A stretch of 64,000 nt of DNA from positions 1 to 64,000 of the forward strand of contig JAJDTJ010000044.1 in NCBI GenBank assembly GCA_022827225.1. The letters are read 5' to 3'. Shown here in pieces: positions 33,785 through 42,959 of the stretch. A program made the position numbers and the translations under genes. Positions within the stretch are counted from its first letter, which is position 1, and each line of letters begins with the position of its first letter. The DNA comes from Candidatus Poribacteria bacterium. Its GTDB lineage: Bacteria; Poribacteria; WGA-4E; WGA-3G. The notes under the pieces are model-generated. The model saw only the letters and a program-made list of their open reading frames with translations. It was not told the origin of the DNA and searched no databases.

Positions 33785-35326
33785 ATGCCTATCATCCGTT
33801 TGATTTTTCTACTACTCTTTTTCACTGCCACCACCGGTATCTGCGAAACACCGAATACCGCATCCATCCGTGGCACTTTCATGGATGCCGAAGATGGACA
33901 TCTTATCCCGGATGTGCTTGTCCGTGCCGCACCCGAAAAAACCGGACACGTCTACCCCGACCGCGAATTCGAGCACGCCACAGCGACAGGCAAAGACGGT
34001 ACTTTTTCACTAACAATCCCAAACGCACCGCAGACCTATTACGCCTTCTCATTGATGGCAATCCACCCCCAGTATCAGTCGAGACTCCTACGACACGAGA
34101 TGTCCGCCGGAAAAAGTCAGTACGATTTAGGAAAGATCGCACTGAAACGCACCCTATCCCTTCAAGGCAGCGTCTCTGGTGCAGAAAATCTCGCCGGTCT
34201 TATCGCGAACCTGAAGATGCACAACGTCTCAGCCGACTTCTTCCGCGCCGCCGCACCGATTGAACACGCAGCAAAAACCGACACCCAAGGCAAATTCCAA
34301 TTTACGGAACTCTATCCGATCGCGTATACCTTGACAATTTCTCGCGACGGTGTTATTATAGTCTATGTACCGTCTATTGATCCACAAAAGCAGGATCAGA
34401 TTTCCGTCCGCTTACCGACAATAGAGACATTACGCGGAAAGGTTGTTGATACACAAGAACGTCCGATAGCAAGGGCACAGATTTATGCAACGCGCCGTCC
34501 AGAAACACCAGAAGCACACAGCGCACGCCTCGATTCAACGCAAACAGACGAGACCGGCAATTTTCAGGTAAAGGTCTTAGAGACCGAACCGCAGTTTCTC
34601 TCGATTCGGGTGAGCAAAAGAGGCTACTTTTCCAGAGTCTATGAGAACGTGGACATCCGAAAAATGCCCTCAATTATCCAACTTGAAAAAGGGGTAACAG
34701 TTGAGGGGCATATTATCTTGCCACACGGGCTTCCGTCGGATGCACAATACGCCGTCAAGGTCTTCGGAGCAGATGCAGATATGAAACCGAGCCTGAATCC
34801 GCTGGCGTTGCAGAAACCGATTTTATCGAGATATTTTCCTGTGACAGAACCTACTTTCACAATTGACGGACTGTTTGCAGAAAGATACACACTCTATATC
34901 GTTGGAGACGGCATCTCAGCGACCAGCGTTGATGTAGACGCTTCGGCAAGTCCAGAAAGTGTCCACGTTTTAGCAGACCGACCTACAACGACGTTGCGCG
35001 GACAAATACTTTGGGCAGATACCGGCGAACCTGTCCCAAACGCAGTCGTCTCGCGTGCGTGGTATCCGTGGGAACTGCATCCGCATGACTTGTCAATGAC
35101 GCTGGATCACTTTGAGGCAGAGACGGATACACACGGCAATTTTGAATTCAGCAATCTTACCGAGGCGCGCTATCAACTTCATATCCGTGCCGTCCACGCT
35201 GTTTACGATGATGCCACAGAACGTTATCAACGGAGGTTCATTCACAAACAGATTGAAGTGCCATCTGCAGGCACCACATACCGTATCTATCTCGGAAAAC
35301 GAGACGGTACACCTTTTACAAAGTAG
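33785..35326 (+). CDS. secreted protein with carboxypeptidase-regulatory-like (CNA-B/TonB-plug-like) domains
   Basis: 513 aa. The signal peptide MPIIRLIFLLLFFTATTGICE is followed by several beta-sandwich repeats. Each has the pattern G-x-h-x-D-x(1-3)-G-x-P-h: ASIRGTFMDAEDGHLIPDVL, LRGKVVDTQERPIARAQIYA and LRGQILWADTGEPVPNAVVS, each followed by a T-D-x-x-G-x-F-x-h segment. This is the carboxypeptidase D regulatory-like fold, a common extracellular adaptor module. No catalytic domain is visible. It is monocistronic between repeat regions. Confidence 0.8.
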   Translation: MPIIRLIFLLLFFTATTGICETPNTASIRGTFMDAEDGHLIPDVLVRAAPEKTGHVYPDREFEHATATGKDGTFSLTIPNAPQTYYAFSLMAIHPQYQSRLLRHEMSAGKSQYDLGKIALKRTLSLQGSVSGAENLAGLIANLKMHNVSADFFRAAAPIEHAAKTDTQGKFQFTELYPIAYTLTISRDGVIIVYVPSIDPQKQDQISVRLPTIETLRGKVVDTQERPIARAQIYATRRPETPEAHSARLDSTQTDETGNFQVKVLETEPQFLSIRVSKRGYFSRVYENVDIRKMPSIIQLEKGVTVEGHIILPHGLPSDAQYAVKVFGADADMKPSLNPLALQKPILSRYFPVTEPTFTIDGLFAERYTLYIVGDGISATSVDVDASASPESVHVLADRPTTTLRGQILWADTGEPVPNAVVSRAWYPWELHPHDLSMTLDHFEAETDTHGNFEFSNLTEARYQLHIRAVHAVYDDATERYQRRFIHKQIEVPSAGTTYRIYLGKRDGTPFTK

Positions 35327-35354
35327 TACTTCATTGCCCCTAAATTTTACGGCA

Positions 35355-35495
35355 CACCAAGCGTAGGGGGTTTTTGCTTGAGGGTGTTTTTGCTCGGGGT
35401 ATTTGCTTGGGGTATTTGCTTGGGCGTTTCTGCGTATTTCTGCGGATTTCCCATTGCTTGGGTATTTCTGCGGATTTCTTCAAGGTCACCTCGCC
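35355..35495. repeat. composite TTTTTGCTTGGGGTATTTGC repeat block
   Basis: Contains TTTTTGCTTGAGGGTG, TTTTTGCTCGGGGTATTTGC, then TTGGGGTATTTGCTTGGGCG and two TTTCTGCGGATTTC units. Related blocks lie at 12918-12992 (inverted), 43632-43677 and 43793-43874. It fills most of the gap between the carboxypeptidase-like gene and the next gene. Confidence 0.65.
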
Positions 35496-35534
35496 CGATG
35501 TCAAAAGATACCGATAATTTGAAATTGGATAACG

Positions 35535-36242
35535 ATGAAAAACATCACACACCTTCTGAACACAATCACAATCGTATGTATCCTTCTCATTTCGGTGGGA
35601 GGCGTGGATGCCGCTTTCTGGGAAGACCATTTTGAACGCGAATCAGAAGAAGACTGGCAACACACGGGAGAAAATTCCGTCTGGACAGTTGAAGACGGAT
35701 TTCTAAAGGCAGAAATTCAGGCACAAGCGGAATGGCGCCCGATATTTGAACGCTATCAATTCATCGCCTTCCCAGGGCCATACAACGACTTCACGATTAC
35801 ACTCGAAACCGTCGGTGCATCGCATGCCAGATTCGGGATCGCACTCGCAAAGCATTTCCAGAGCACGCTCCCTGACGTAGAAGACGAATACGGGTACTAC
35901 CTCTTCTTCACAAACGACATGCAACCCTCAAGAGACGGCAACCTCTTCATCGATCCCGGGCAACGTTGGAACACACCGGAACTCCAACAGATGGCGTTAC
36001 ACTTCAAAGACGGCAGGTTCCAACTCTCGGCGGAGGGCGAAACCCGTCTCGACTTCACAGACGCAAACTTCGATCAGATTGATAGTATCGCCTTCGTGTT
36101 AGCAGCGTATGTAACAGAGGACGTTAACCTCGGCAACGCTTGGGTGGATATGTTTACTATTGATGGTCTCGCAGTCTCACCGAAACGGAAACTCTCAACA
36201 ATATGGGCACACCTAAAAACCGAATTAACTGAAAACCAATAA
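35535..36242 (+). CDS. secreted beta-sandwich protein with W-x2-LK tail
   Basis: 235 aa. The signal peptide (IVCILLISVGGVDA) precedes a single domain beginning FWEDHFERESEEDWQHTGEN then SVWTVEDGFLKAEI, the look of concanavalin-like DUF1080-type sugar-binding domains. It is a paralog of 37139-37840, sharing YQFIAFPGPYNDF and QDANFD-type blocks. It ends RKLSTIWAHLK plus TELTENQ, a version of the tail found on the LamG proteins. It lies 6 bp upstream of the next gene, probably an operon. Confidence 0.75.
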   Translation: MKNITHLLNTITIVCILLISVGGVDAAFWEDHFERESEEDWQHTGENSVWTVEDGFLKAEIQAQAEWRPIFERYQFIAFPGPYNDFTITLETVGASHARFGIALAKHFQSTLPDVEDEYGYYLFFTNDMQPSRDGNLFIDPGQRWNTPELQQMALHFKDGRFQLSAEGETRLDFTDANFDQIDSIAFVLAAYVTEDVNLGNAWVDMFTIDGLAVSPKRKLSTIWAHLKTELTENQ

Positions 36243-36248
36243 CTACAA

Positions 36249-36992
36249 ATGCTAAAAAAAAATCTCGATATCATCTTTAACGCAATTTTACTCGTGATCG
36301 TTCTCGGCATCGCGTTTTGGAGTACCTACGCCAGGGCACGATTGAACCCGGGCGAGCGAGCCAACCCTGCAAGTTCAGGATCCTATTACAGAACCCCCGG
36401 CGTAAACGCACAGTGGTTCGGACCCGAACTCAACTCGCTGACCCTCTGTGAGGGAGTACATAACCTATACAACAATAGGGGACGATTCAACATCACAGAG
36501 ACCATAGAACATGCCGTGGTCTCCCGTTCAAGGATCCGAGGGGCGCTCCACTGGTACCGTGGACAGCAGTGGCGTTTCGCAACAGACGATACACCGTGGG
36601 GAACCAACTACTCCTACATTACACTCTACGACGATCTCGGATGGAGTGAGATTAGCACAGGCGGCGGCACAACAGGCTACCCCTGGAGCGGCATCGAGCG
36701 ACACTGGCGCGACGGCGACGTTATCCGGGCACAAGCCTTCGTCATCGGATGGAGACGCTACGCACGCGGGGCAGAACGGTGGGTCTGTCCGATGTATTAC
36801 AAAATCGGAGGCTGGCAAGGCGAATCGCTTGAGGTGAATTGTAAAACCCTCAGAACATGGTTCCCACCGGATTGGGATGTCCTAAAACAGAACGACGGCG
36901 ATTTCGAGCCACCCATCGAACGCGAACCCGGTGTCCTCAGCCGAAGAGGAAAGAAGACGCAACGCTGGTACGACTGCATAAAAATCAATTAG
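36249..36992 (+). CDS. hypothetical membrane-anchored protein
   Basis: 247 aa. A single N-terminal helix (IIFNAILLVIVLGIAFWSTY) anchors the protein; the rest is Trp/Tyr/Gly-rich and rich in charged residues (WGTNYSYITLYDDLGWSEIS; GYPWSGIERHWRDGDV), with three cysteines. No family recognised. It sits between two paralogous secreted proteins and is probably co-transcribed with the first. Confidence 0.65.
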   Translation: MLKKNLDIIFNAILLVIVLGIAFWSTYARARLNPGERANPASSGSYYRTPGVNAQWFGPELNSLTLCEGVHNLYNNRGRFNITETIEHAVVSRSRIRGALHWYRGQQWRFATDDTPWGTNYSYITLYDDLGWSEISTGGGTTGYPWSGIERHWRDGDVIRAQAFVIGWRRYARGAERWVCPMYYKIGGWQGESLEVNCKTLRTWFPPDWDVLKQNDGDFEPPIEREPGVLSRRGKKTQRWYDCIKIN

Positions 36993-37035
36993 GATAGGAC
37001 CTACACACAACACAATTATTGAGAATAGGAAGAAT

Positions 37036-37094
37036 GGAAGAAACGGAAGGATGGTCGGAACGCCGCCACTCTTCCAACCTTCCAGTTTCCTTCC
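37036..37094. repeat. imperfect inverted repeat of GGAAG motifs
   Basis: GGAAGAAACGGAAGGATGG (37036-37054) is roughly complementary to CCAACCTTCCAGTTTCCTTCC (37074-37094). It may be a transcription terminator-like hairpin after the preceding operon, though no T-tract follows. Confidence 0.45.
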
Positions 37095-37138
37095 AATCCT
37101 GAAACCGTTCTTACGTAAGTCATGCTAAATATAATTCT

Positions 37139-37840
37139 ATGTCACACAAAAACCTAAGCCTTTTCATACTCCTCTACGTCGTCATTAGCTGCACGCTCTC
37201 CGCATCCGCCGAAACCTGGCACGACGATTTTGATACCGAAAACCCCAACGCCTGGGATGCCATCGGCAAGAATTCTATCTGGAAAATAAGCGACGGATCC
37301 CTGCGTGTAGAGGTCAACCGCGACTGGCAGGTGGACTACGAACTCTACCAATTCATCGCAATACCGCCACCCTACAGAGACTTCGTTATCAAAATCACCG
37401 ATTTCGGCGGCGACAAAACCCGTTTCGGGCTCTGCGTCGGACGCAGCTTCCCTGATACCCCAGGAAACGACCCCTTCTTCTATGTCTTTTTCCCAGATGA
37501 AATCAGAGCGCGTCGATTTGACGGCAAAGGCAGCAGCCATCCCTTTCGGTTCCGACTCTCCAGAGAACCCCGCCTCCGGTGGGATACCGATGCCCTAACA
37601 GAGATGGAATTGCACTTTAATTCAGGGGTTTTTGTCCTGTTTGCCAACGGTGAATTCCGCACTGCGTTCCAAGACGCGAACTTCGATAAAATCGAAATCC
37701 TCGGTTTCGTTATGGAAGGCATCAACATAGCAAACGAGTGGGTCGGCGAAGCCTGGGTAGATGCCTTCACCATCTCCGGACTCACCGTCACCCCCGAGGT
37801 CAAATTAACCTCAATGTGGAGCGAACTCAAGATCAAATGA
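37139..37840 (+). CDS. secreted beta-sandwich protein with W-x2-LK tail (paralog)
   Basis: 233 aa. The signal peptide (LFILLYVVISCTLSASA) is followed by TWHDDFDTENPNAWDAIGKN, SLRVEVNRDW, YQFIAIPPPYRDFV and FQDANFDKIEILGFV, aligning with the protein at 35535-36242 over the whole length. It is a concanavalin-like, possibly sugar-binding domain. It ends VKLTSMWSELKIK (221-233), again the W-x2-LK tail. Confidence 0.75.
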   Translation: MSHKNLSLFILLYVVISCTLSASAETWHDDFDTENPNAWDAIGKNSIWKISDGSLRVEVNRDWQVDYELYQFIAIPPPYRDFVIKITDFGGDKTRFGLCVGRSFPDTPGNDPFFYVFFPDEIRARRFDGKGSSHPFRFRLSREPRLRWDTDALTEMELHFNSGVFVLFANGEFRTAFQDANFDKIEILGFVMEGINIANEWVGEAWVDAFTISGLTVTPEVKLTSMWSELKIK

Positions 37841-37855
37841 TGGGTAAACTGGAGA

Positions 37856-39016
37856 CTATTCAAAGACGTGAAATTCTCCGTCCTTAACGACCAGCACAAT
37901 CTGGTCATACAGTGCATCTCCATCCGGGTTAAAAGAGAAATCGCCTAAAATAGTGGGTAAATCCTTCGTCTGTGCGAGGGCATCCCGAATAGCAGTCGAA
38001 TCCGCCGATTGTGCTACCTTAATTGCGTTGGCAAGCACGCGGAGCGTCACATATGACTGTGCCGCCCACGGCTCCGGTTCAATACCGTATTTTGCTCGAT
38101 AATTCTCAATAAAGGTTTGGTTGCCGGGTGCGTCAGACATACTCGACCATCCGATAAAACCTATTGTCCCGTCAGCACCTGCACCCGCCTTTTGGACTTC
38201 ATCCATGGTTAAATCGGGCGCAATAACGCGAATACTATCGGGAAAATCTACCTCGGATGTTTGCGCGACGATCTTCGCTATTTCTTGTGAGAGCGCGGAG
38301 ATAAAGAGTGCATCCGGCTCCACCGCCATTATATTCGTTAATTGCTGAGAGAAATCGGTATCGCCGGTTTCAAAGGTTTCCTGGATTAGAATCTCAACCC
38401 CGTTTGCCTCAAGCACCCTCTTTAACACTTCGTTGCTACTTCTGGAATAAACATCGATCGCATCATAGATCGTCGCGACTTTTTGATAGCCGATTTTCTG
38501 CTGAGTCACCATCACGCCACTCGGAATGCTTATATTGGTGGCGAGACTCGTGCGGAAGATGAAATCCCCGATCCCGCTCAAACCTGCAGCGGAGGAGACC
38601 GAACTGAAAGCTATGACCCGATTCGCCTGCGCAATCGGAGCAGCCTCTTTAAGGTGCGTCGAGATAGCAAGCCCGACTATAGCAGGTACACCTTGATTAA
38701 CCAAGTGCTGTACAGCTGCCTTCGCCCCCTCGGGAGTGCTCTGATCGTCCACAGTGATAAACGTGAGATTCATACCACTGAGACTGTTAATCTCTTCTCG
38801 TGCCAATTCAAAACCGCGTTGCATGGGGAAGCCGTACGGTTCAGCGTGTTGCCCTGTCAGTGCGACGACAACACCGATAGAAATATCTTCGTCCACCATC
38901 TTAGGTACTTCGCCATTAGATGCTACCGAGACGGTTCTAGCACAACTGAAAAGTCCGACAGTCAAAACAACGATTACTAAAGCAAATGCGAATATTATAA
39001 CGCTTTTTATGTTCAT
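37856..39016 (-). CDS. Liv-type ABC substrate-binding lipoprotein (second)
   Basis: 386 aa. The N-terminus ends in LTVGLFSC (lipobox, C25). The mature part is a Peripla_BP_6 fold: ISIGVVVALTGQHAEPYGFPMQRG, LTFITVDDQSTPEGAKAAVQ and AFSSVSSAAGLSG. It is an orphan here with no permease or ATPase beside it, and it may feed the Liv-type permeases at 14-16 kb or a system elsewhere. It ends 15 bp from the convergent secreted-protein gene. Confidence 0.88.
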   Translation of the reverse strand: MNIKSVIIFAFALVIVVLTVGLFSCARTVSVASNGEVPKMVDEDISIGVVVALTGQHAEPYGFPMQRGFELAREEINSLSGMNLTFITVDDQSTPEGAKAAVQHLVNQGVPAIVGLAISTHLKEAAPIAQANRVIAFSSVSSAAGLSGIGDFIFRTSLATNISIPSGVMVTQQKIGYQKVATIYDAIDVYSRSSNEVLKRVLEANGVEILIQETFETGDTDFSQQLTNIMAVEPDALFISALSQEIAKIVAQTSEVDFPDSIRVIAPDLTMDEVQKAGAGADGTIGFIGWSSMSDAPGNQTFIENYRAKYGIEPEPWAAQSYVTLRVLANAIKVAQSADSTAIRDALAQTKDLPTILGDFSFNPDGDALYDQIVLVVKDGEFHVFE

Positions 39017-39208
39017 ACTTAATTTCCTTTATTTCACCTAAACCAAAATTGAAATCGAAAACCAAATCGTCCTGAAAAAAATCAAAGCGATTTTTTCTTG
39101 AACAACACAGATAGACATGTTATTCTTACTGAAAACCAATACCTGCTTCACAGGTTTCTGACACAACGACCCCTAATATACACCACGACGCATAATAAAT
39201 ATACCACT

Positions 39209-40107
39209 ATGCTTGAAAAAGAATTTAGAAACGAAGACCCATCAGGCAAGATTATTGCCTTTATGTTGCTCATTGTTTCCCTCATAGGGGGCGGAGCATT
39301 CGCTGTTAAACTCGGTCTGCAAGGCTTCCCACCCCTAAAAATGGCACTCTTTCGTTGTATATTAGGTGTTGTTTTCGTTGGCGGAGTCGGATTTTACTAT
39401 GGGATGTCAATGCGGATGCGCTTTGAGGAGCTCCGTCGGTTGCTCCTGATCGCCGCCCTTTACACCTTGCATACGATTACATTGAACATCGGCACGCAAT
39501 ACACAACAGGGGCTCGCGCAACCATTTTTCTCAGTCTATATCCGCTTTTTACAGTGCTGTTCGGACACTTCTGGCTGCCAAATGATCGGCTCACCTTGAC
39601 AAAAACATCGGGAATTATCACCGCATTCAGTGGTGTTTTTCTCGCCATGATGCCAAATCTGCAAGGCGGTAGCACCACAGGATACCTCATCGGGGATCTC
39701 ATCGTAATTCTCAGTGCGTGTTCCTTAGGACTCCGTATTACACTGACAAAAGTATTCGTTCAGGACATTTACCCCCACCGCCTCCTCATCTGGCTGTTGG
39801 TATTAAACATTCCGTGCTTTTACGTTCTCAGTCACATTTTGAGCGTGAGCAATCCGTTGAATGGACGCTGGCAAGCAGTGCTGGGCTCATCTATCAGGGC
39901 TGGATTATCACAGGTTTCTGTTTTTTAGGGTTGACATGGACACTCAGAAAATACAAGGCAAGCAAATTGGTTGTCTTTTCTTTCCTGATGCCCCTGTCGG
40001 GCGTTCTGTTTAGCCATCTGTTTTTAGGCGATAAACTGACCCTCGGCGTGTTAGCAGGCACTGCATTGGTGGCAGTCGGAATCTATCTTGTGAATAGACA
40101 GCGTTAA
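39209..40107 (+). pseudogene. EamA/DMT-family transporter, frameshifted
   Basis: Frame one runs from ATG 39209 (MLEKEFRNEDPSGKIIAFML) through eight or so helices and is lost after NPLNGRWQA near 39872, reaching a stop at 39928. The continuation in another frame, SSAGLIYQGWIITGFCFLGL and onward to GTALVAVGIYLVNRQR, ends at 40107 and completes the second EamA repeat. A single-base change within about 39865-39895 explains it. It is either a real pseudogene or a sequencing/assembly error. The family exports metabolites across the inner membrane. Confidence 0.8.
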
Positions 40108-40504
40108 TCCGTCCATGAACCAACGGACATAAACTGTTGATCTCCTCTGCCTTCTTCTGCAGCATAGGAAACTGTTGGTCTCCTCTGCCATCGGAACACA
40201 CAACTTCATAGTTCACACAACGATACGAGTATCCAAATAATTACGGAATCTACTCTAATTATCAAACTCACGTAATTTTTATTAAATTCATTGCTTTTTT
40301 CCTAAAAATACTGTATAATGTTAGTTATTCATCGTCTTTATAGTTTCATAATTAAATAAAAAACAATTGACTAATCATAACCCAAGTTGCTGGTTGTAAG
40401 TCTATCGGATGCCCCACCAGTGACATTAAATATGAAAAAAAAGCCTTGCGAAAACACTCAAGCCAAACATGTAGTTAATCTGGTATAAATAAGGACGAAA
40501 AATC
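40108..40504. other. intergenic region with dispersed repeats
   Basis: No gene seen. Contains a degenerate hairpin repeat (CAGCATAGGA-AACTGTTGG-TCTCCTCTG, 40160-40187), an AATTACGGAATCTACT repeat copy (40239-40255), an AT-rich stretch with a candidate promoter (40291-40319) and an ATAACCCAAGTTGCT repeat copy (40378-40392). Confidence 0.5.
40291..40319 (+). promoter_or_regulatory. candidate sigma-70 promoter
   Basis: TTGCTT (40291-40296), 17-bp spacer, perfect TATAAT (40314-40319). Downstream gene is the FGE-fold protein, giving a leader of about 180 nt. Confidence 0.5.
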
Positions 40505-41320
40505 GTGCGCATCCTAATCCTCATTATTTTATGCATCTGTGGCACACAACACATTCCCTCTGCCGATGATAGCCCTGACGGTATGGTGCGAATACCTGCA
40601 GGCGAATTTGAAATGGGGAGCCACACTGGAAAAAACAATGAACGTCCAGTGCACACCGTCTACCTCGATGCTTTCTATATGGACGTTTACGAGGTCACAA
40701 ACGCCCAATACAAGACGTTCGTCGATGCCAACCCCGAATGGCAAAAACAAAACATTGCCGAAGAGTTTCATGATGGCGTATATCTCCGACTTTGGGACGG
40801 GAACACCTATCCCGAAGGCGAGGCGAATCACCCTGTCATTTATGTGAGTTGGTACGCAGCGATGGCTTACGCGGAATGGGCAGGGAAACGGCTACCGACT
40901 GAGGCAGAGTGGGAAAAAGCCGCACGCGGAGGACTCACCGGCAAAGCGTATCCGTGGGGCGATACGATTGACCCAACCCAAGCAAACTACACACGGCATT
41001 TCGGCGCACCCATCGCTGTCGGACAGTACCCACCCAACGGCTACGGTTTATACGATATGGCTGGGAATGTCTCCGAATGGTGCCTCGATGAATACGATCC
41101 TGATTTCTATGCAACATCCGCACCTAAAAACCCATTTTCAAAGGGAACTCGCCAAGCAACTATCAATAATTTCAAAAACGTTGAGGAGAAAGATCGAGTA
41201 CTACGCGGCGGCTGTTGGAGCGATAATGGACTGTTTCTGCAAGTCTCATATCGGGATTGGGGACCCCAGCACTATACCAGCGTCTTTCGTGGGTTCCGCT
41301 GCGTGAAGGACGAGTTGTAG
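40505..41320 (+). CDS. secreted FGE-sulfatase (SUMF1-fold) protein lacking the catalytic cysteines
   Basis: 271 aa from a GTG at 40505 with AAGGA ahead. The signal-like N-terminus ILILIILCICG leads into the formylglycine-generating enzyme fold: VRIPAGEFEMGS, VHTVYLDAFYMDVYEVTNAQ, ANHPVIYVSWYAAMAYAEWA, RLPTEAEWEKAARGG, GLYDMAGNVSEWC, VFRGFRC. In true FGE two cysteines flank the segment after R-x-G-G-S-Y/W. Here the segment is RGGCWSDNGLFLQVSYR, with Asp and Leu at those positions (C237 is shifted). It is therefore unlikely to make formylglycine and more likely one of the many fold relatives with other or binding roles. Confidence 0.85.
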   Translation: MRILILIILCICGTQHIPSADDSPDGMVRIPAGEFEMGSHTGKNNERPVHTVYLDAFYMDVYEVTNAQYKTFVDANPEWQKQNIAEEFHDGVYLRLWDGNTYPEGEANHPVIYVSWYAAMAYAEWAGKRLPTEAEWEKAARGGLTGKAYPWGDTIDPTQANYTRHFGAPIAVGQYPPNGYGLYDMAGNVSEWCLDEYDPDFYATSAPKNPFSKGTRQATINNFKNVEEKDRVLRGGCWSDNGLFLQVSYRDWGPQHYTSVFRGFRCVKDEL

Positions 41321-41337
41321 CACAAACTTTTAGTTTG
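41315..41337. repeat. hairpin repeat overlapping a stop codon
   Basis: TAGCACAAACT-TTT-AGTTTGTG, a perfect 8-bp stem (CACAAACT/AGTTTGTG). Its first TAG is the stop codon of the FGE-fold gene. Confidence 0.65.
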
Positions 41338-41358
41338 TGTTCTGCGATGATATTAGAA

Positions 41359-42180
41359 TTAATCGCTCAAATTCCCCGCAATAAGCACCAAATCCAAAAT
41401 ATCAACAACACCGTCAGCATTCACATCCGCATCCGTATCCACTTCCCCAAGACGAGCAGCCACAAAAACAAGGTCTAATATATTGATAACGCCATCACCC
41501 GTCACATCATAAGCAGAAACATCTGGCACCAACTTGGAACGTATCAAATTAAAAACAAGTTCTTGATCGGTTTCAACCCTAACAACCCCGACATTCAGTG
41601 CAAACCATTGATAAGAGGTAGTCCGACTTGCCGACGACGTAGAGACGATCTTTGAATCAATCTGAACTTTAAGGCAGTTCTCAAATGTCCCCGCCGGTGT
41701 GACCACATCTTCTACCGCAATGACCTCGTAAACATACGTGACTGAGATCGGCCCCGAGAGTATAACCTCTGTTTCCAACGTGAACTCCCACGTATCCCCA
41801 ACTTCCAACGATGCGGGGAAAAACAAGACAGGCGGCGATAACACAGCCGTCGCTGTGCCGAATATTGAACCGAGTTCCGCAACAACTTTATGCAGCTTTA
41901 CGCCGTCCTCGTCAAAATGCACAAAATACACTTCACCCGTCGTTTCGTCTGTACCTGCCGTTTCTGCCATTCTTTTGAAAAGTGCGATCTCTTTACCGTC
42001 AATACGTTCTTCGGCGGCTTCAATCGTATAGGTAACCCGTTCGGTCCCATCCGCAGTCTCCAGCACCCAGATATTCCCCAAATCCGTAGGATAGTATTCC
42101 ACAGTTTCCGCCGTTACAACAGATAAACAGAACAATAAAAACACCAACGCCAGCACAACACAACCCTTTTTTAAAATCAC
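41359..42180 (-). CDS. secreted protein with C-terminal type I dockerin-like domain
   Basis: 273 aa from a GTG at 42180, chosen because GGGGAGAG lies 8 nt ahead and it places the signal peptide (CVVLALVFLLFCLSVVTA) at the N-terminus. An unrecognised beta-rich domain follows (YYPTDLGNIWVLETADG, GDTWEFTLETEV). The last 50 residues are two EF-hand-like dockerin repeats, DVTGDGVINILDLVFVAARL and DVNADGVVDILDLVLIAGNL, each with the D-x-N/T-x-D-G calcium loop. Dockerins bind cohesins; no cohesin is seen in the window. Confidence 0.85.
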   Translation of the reverse strand: MILKKGCVVLALVFLLFCLSVVTAETVEYYPTDLGNIWVLETADGTERVTYTIEAAEERIDGKEIALFKRMAETAGTDETTGEVYFVHFDEDGVKLHKVVAELGSIFGTATAVLSPPVLFFPASLEVGDTWEFTLETEVILSGPISVTYVYEVIAVEDVVTPAGTFENCLKVQIDSKIVSTSSASRTTSYQWFALNVGVVRVETDQELVFNLIRSKLVPDVSAYDVTGDGVINILDLVFVAARLGEVDTDADVNADGVVDILDLVLIAGNLSD

Positions 42181-42291
42181 CTTAATCTCTCCCCATAAAT
42201 CACGAAAGTAAAGTTTAACTATAGAAACTCGATTGAAGTTCCGATACTTTGGACAATTTTGAAATAGCCACAGTTTTTGGTCGGACACCCT

Positions 42292-42322
42292 CTTTTGTAG
42301 CATAGGCTGTTAGCCTGTGGCA
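42292..42322. repeat. hairpin repeat (TAGCATAGGCT family)
   Basis: TTTTG then TAGCATAGGCT-GTT-AGCCTGTGG; identical core to the copy at 11749-11770. The remainder of 42323-42698 shows no gene. Confidence 0.65.
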
Positions 42323-42698
42323 TGGCGGTAGAGACCGCTCAGCAAACTGGGCATCTCATTTGTGCGCTTCTGCTACTTTTCCACAAGTCCTGACAGATGC
42401 AAAACTCGTAGAAAAATCCCGAAACCTTTGAAAATTCAACCCAAATGGCACACGCATTGTCCAAACTTTAGCATATAACAGTATAGGGTATAATACCTGT
42501 AAAAATCAAGGAAAAGGGAAGATGCATAATATCAAAAACTTCGCGCTTTCCATTCCGTCTCTTGCTTTTTTGGACGGTCCGTGATACACTCTCCCTATAC
42601 ATCCAGTGTCGGTAGCACGATAAAACATATCAACCAGATGTCCGCCACCATCCCATCTACGTAGGCGGACAAACAAGACTGGAGACAGGAAAACCCAA

Positions 42699-42959
42699 AT
42701 GGATCTATTAGAAGAACTGAAAGCTCGCGACGAGCGCATCGAAAAATTGGAACGCGCACTATTGTTAGTGCTGAGTCTAAACGTCGGAAACCATCTCGAC
42801 AAATCCGCCAAGAATTGTTTTAGCCATGTCTCATCCTCCGCAGTAGAGCAGATGGAGACCCTTATTGCCGAGTGTGGAAGCACAGAAAAAGCCATCGAAG
42901 ACCTGCTCACCACCACCGAAAAACGTTTCCGTCTCGAACTCGATATATTGAAGCACTAA
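42699..42959 (+). CDS. small hypothetical coiled-coil protein
   Basis: 86 aa, preceded by GGAGACAGGAAAA. The first half (LLEELKARDERIEKLERALL) and second half (EDLLTTTEKRFRLELDIL) look like amphipathic helices separated by a Cys/Ser segment. No family recognised. It is the only plausible gene in a 1.9-kb repeat-rich region. Confidence 0.5.
   Translation: MDLLEELKARDERIEKLERALLLVLSLNVGNHLDKSAKNCFSHVSSSAVEQMETLIAECGSTEKAIEDLLTTTEKRFRLELDILKH

Noticed and set aside
35340..35630. 96-codon minus-strand frame
   Set aside because: Reads through the composite repeat and the start of the secreted-protein gene; same KSAEIPKQ-like artefact as at 12.9 kb.
18911..41320. FGE-fold protein as the maturase of the sulfatase
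   Set aside because: Catalytic cysteines absent and compartments do not match.
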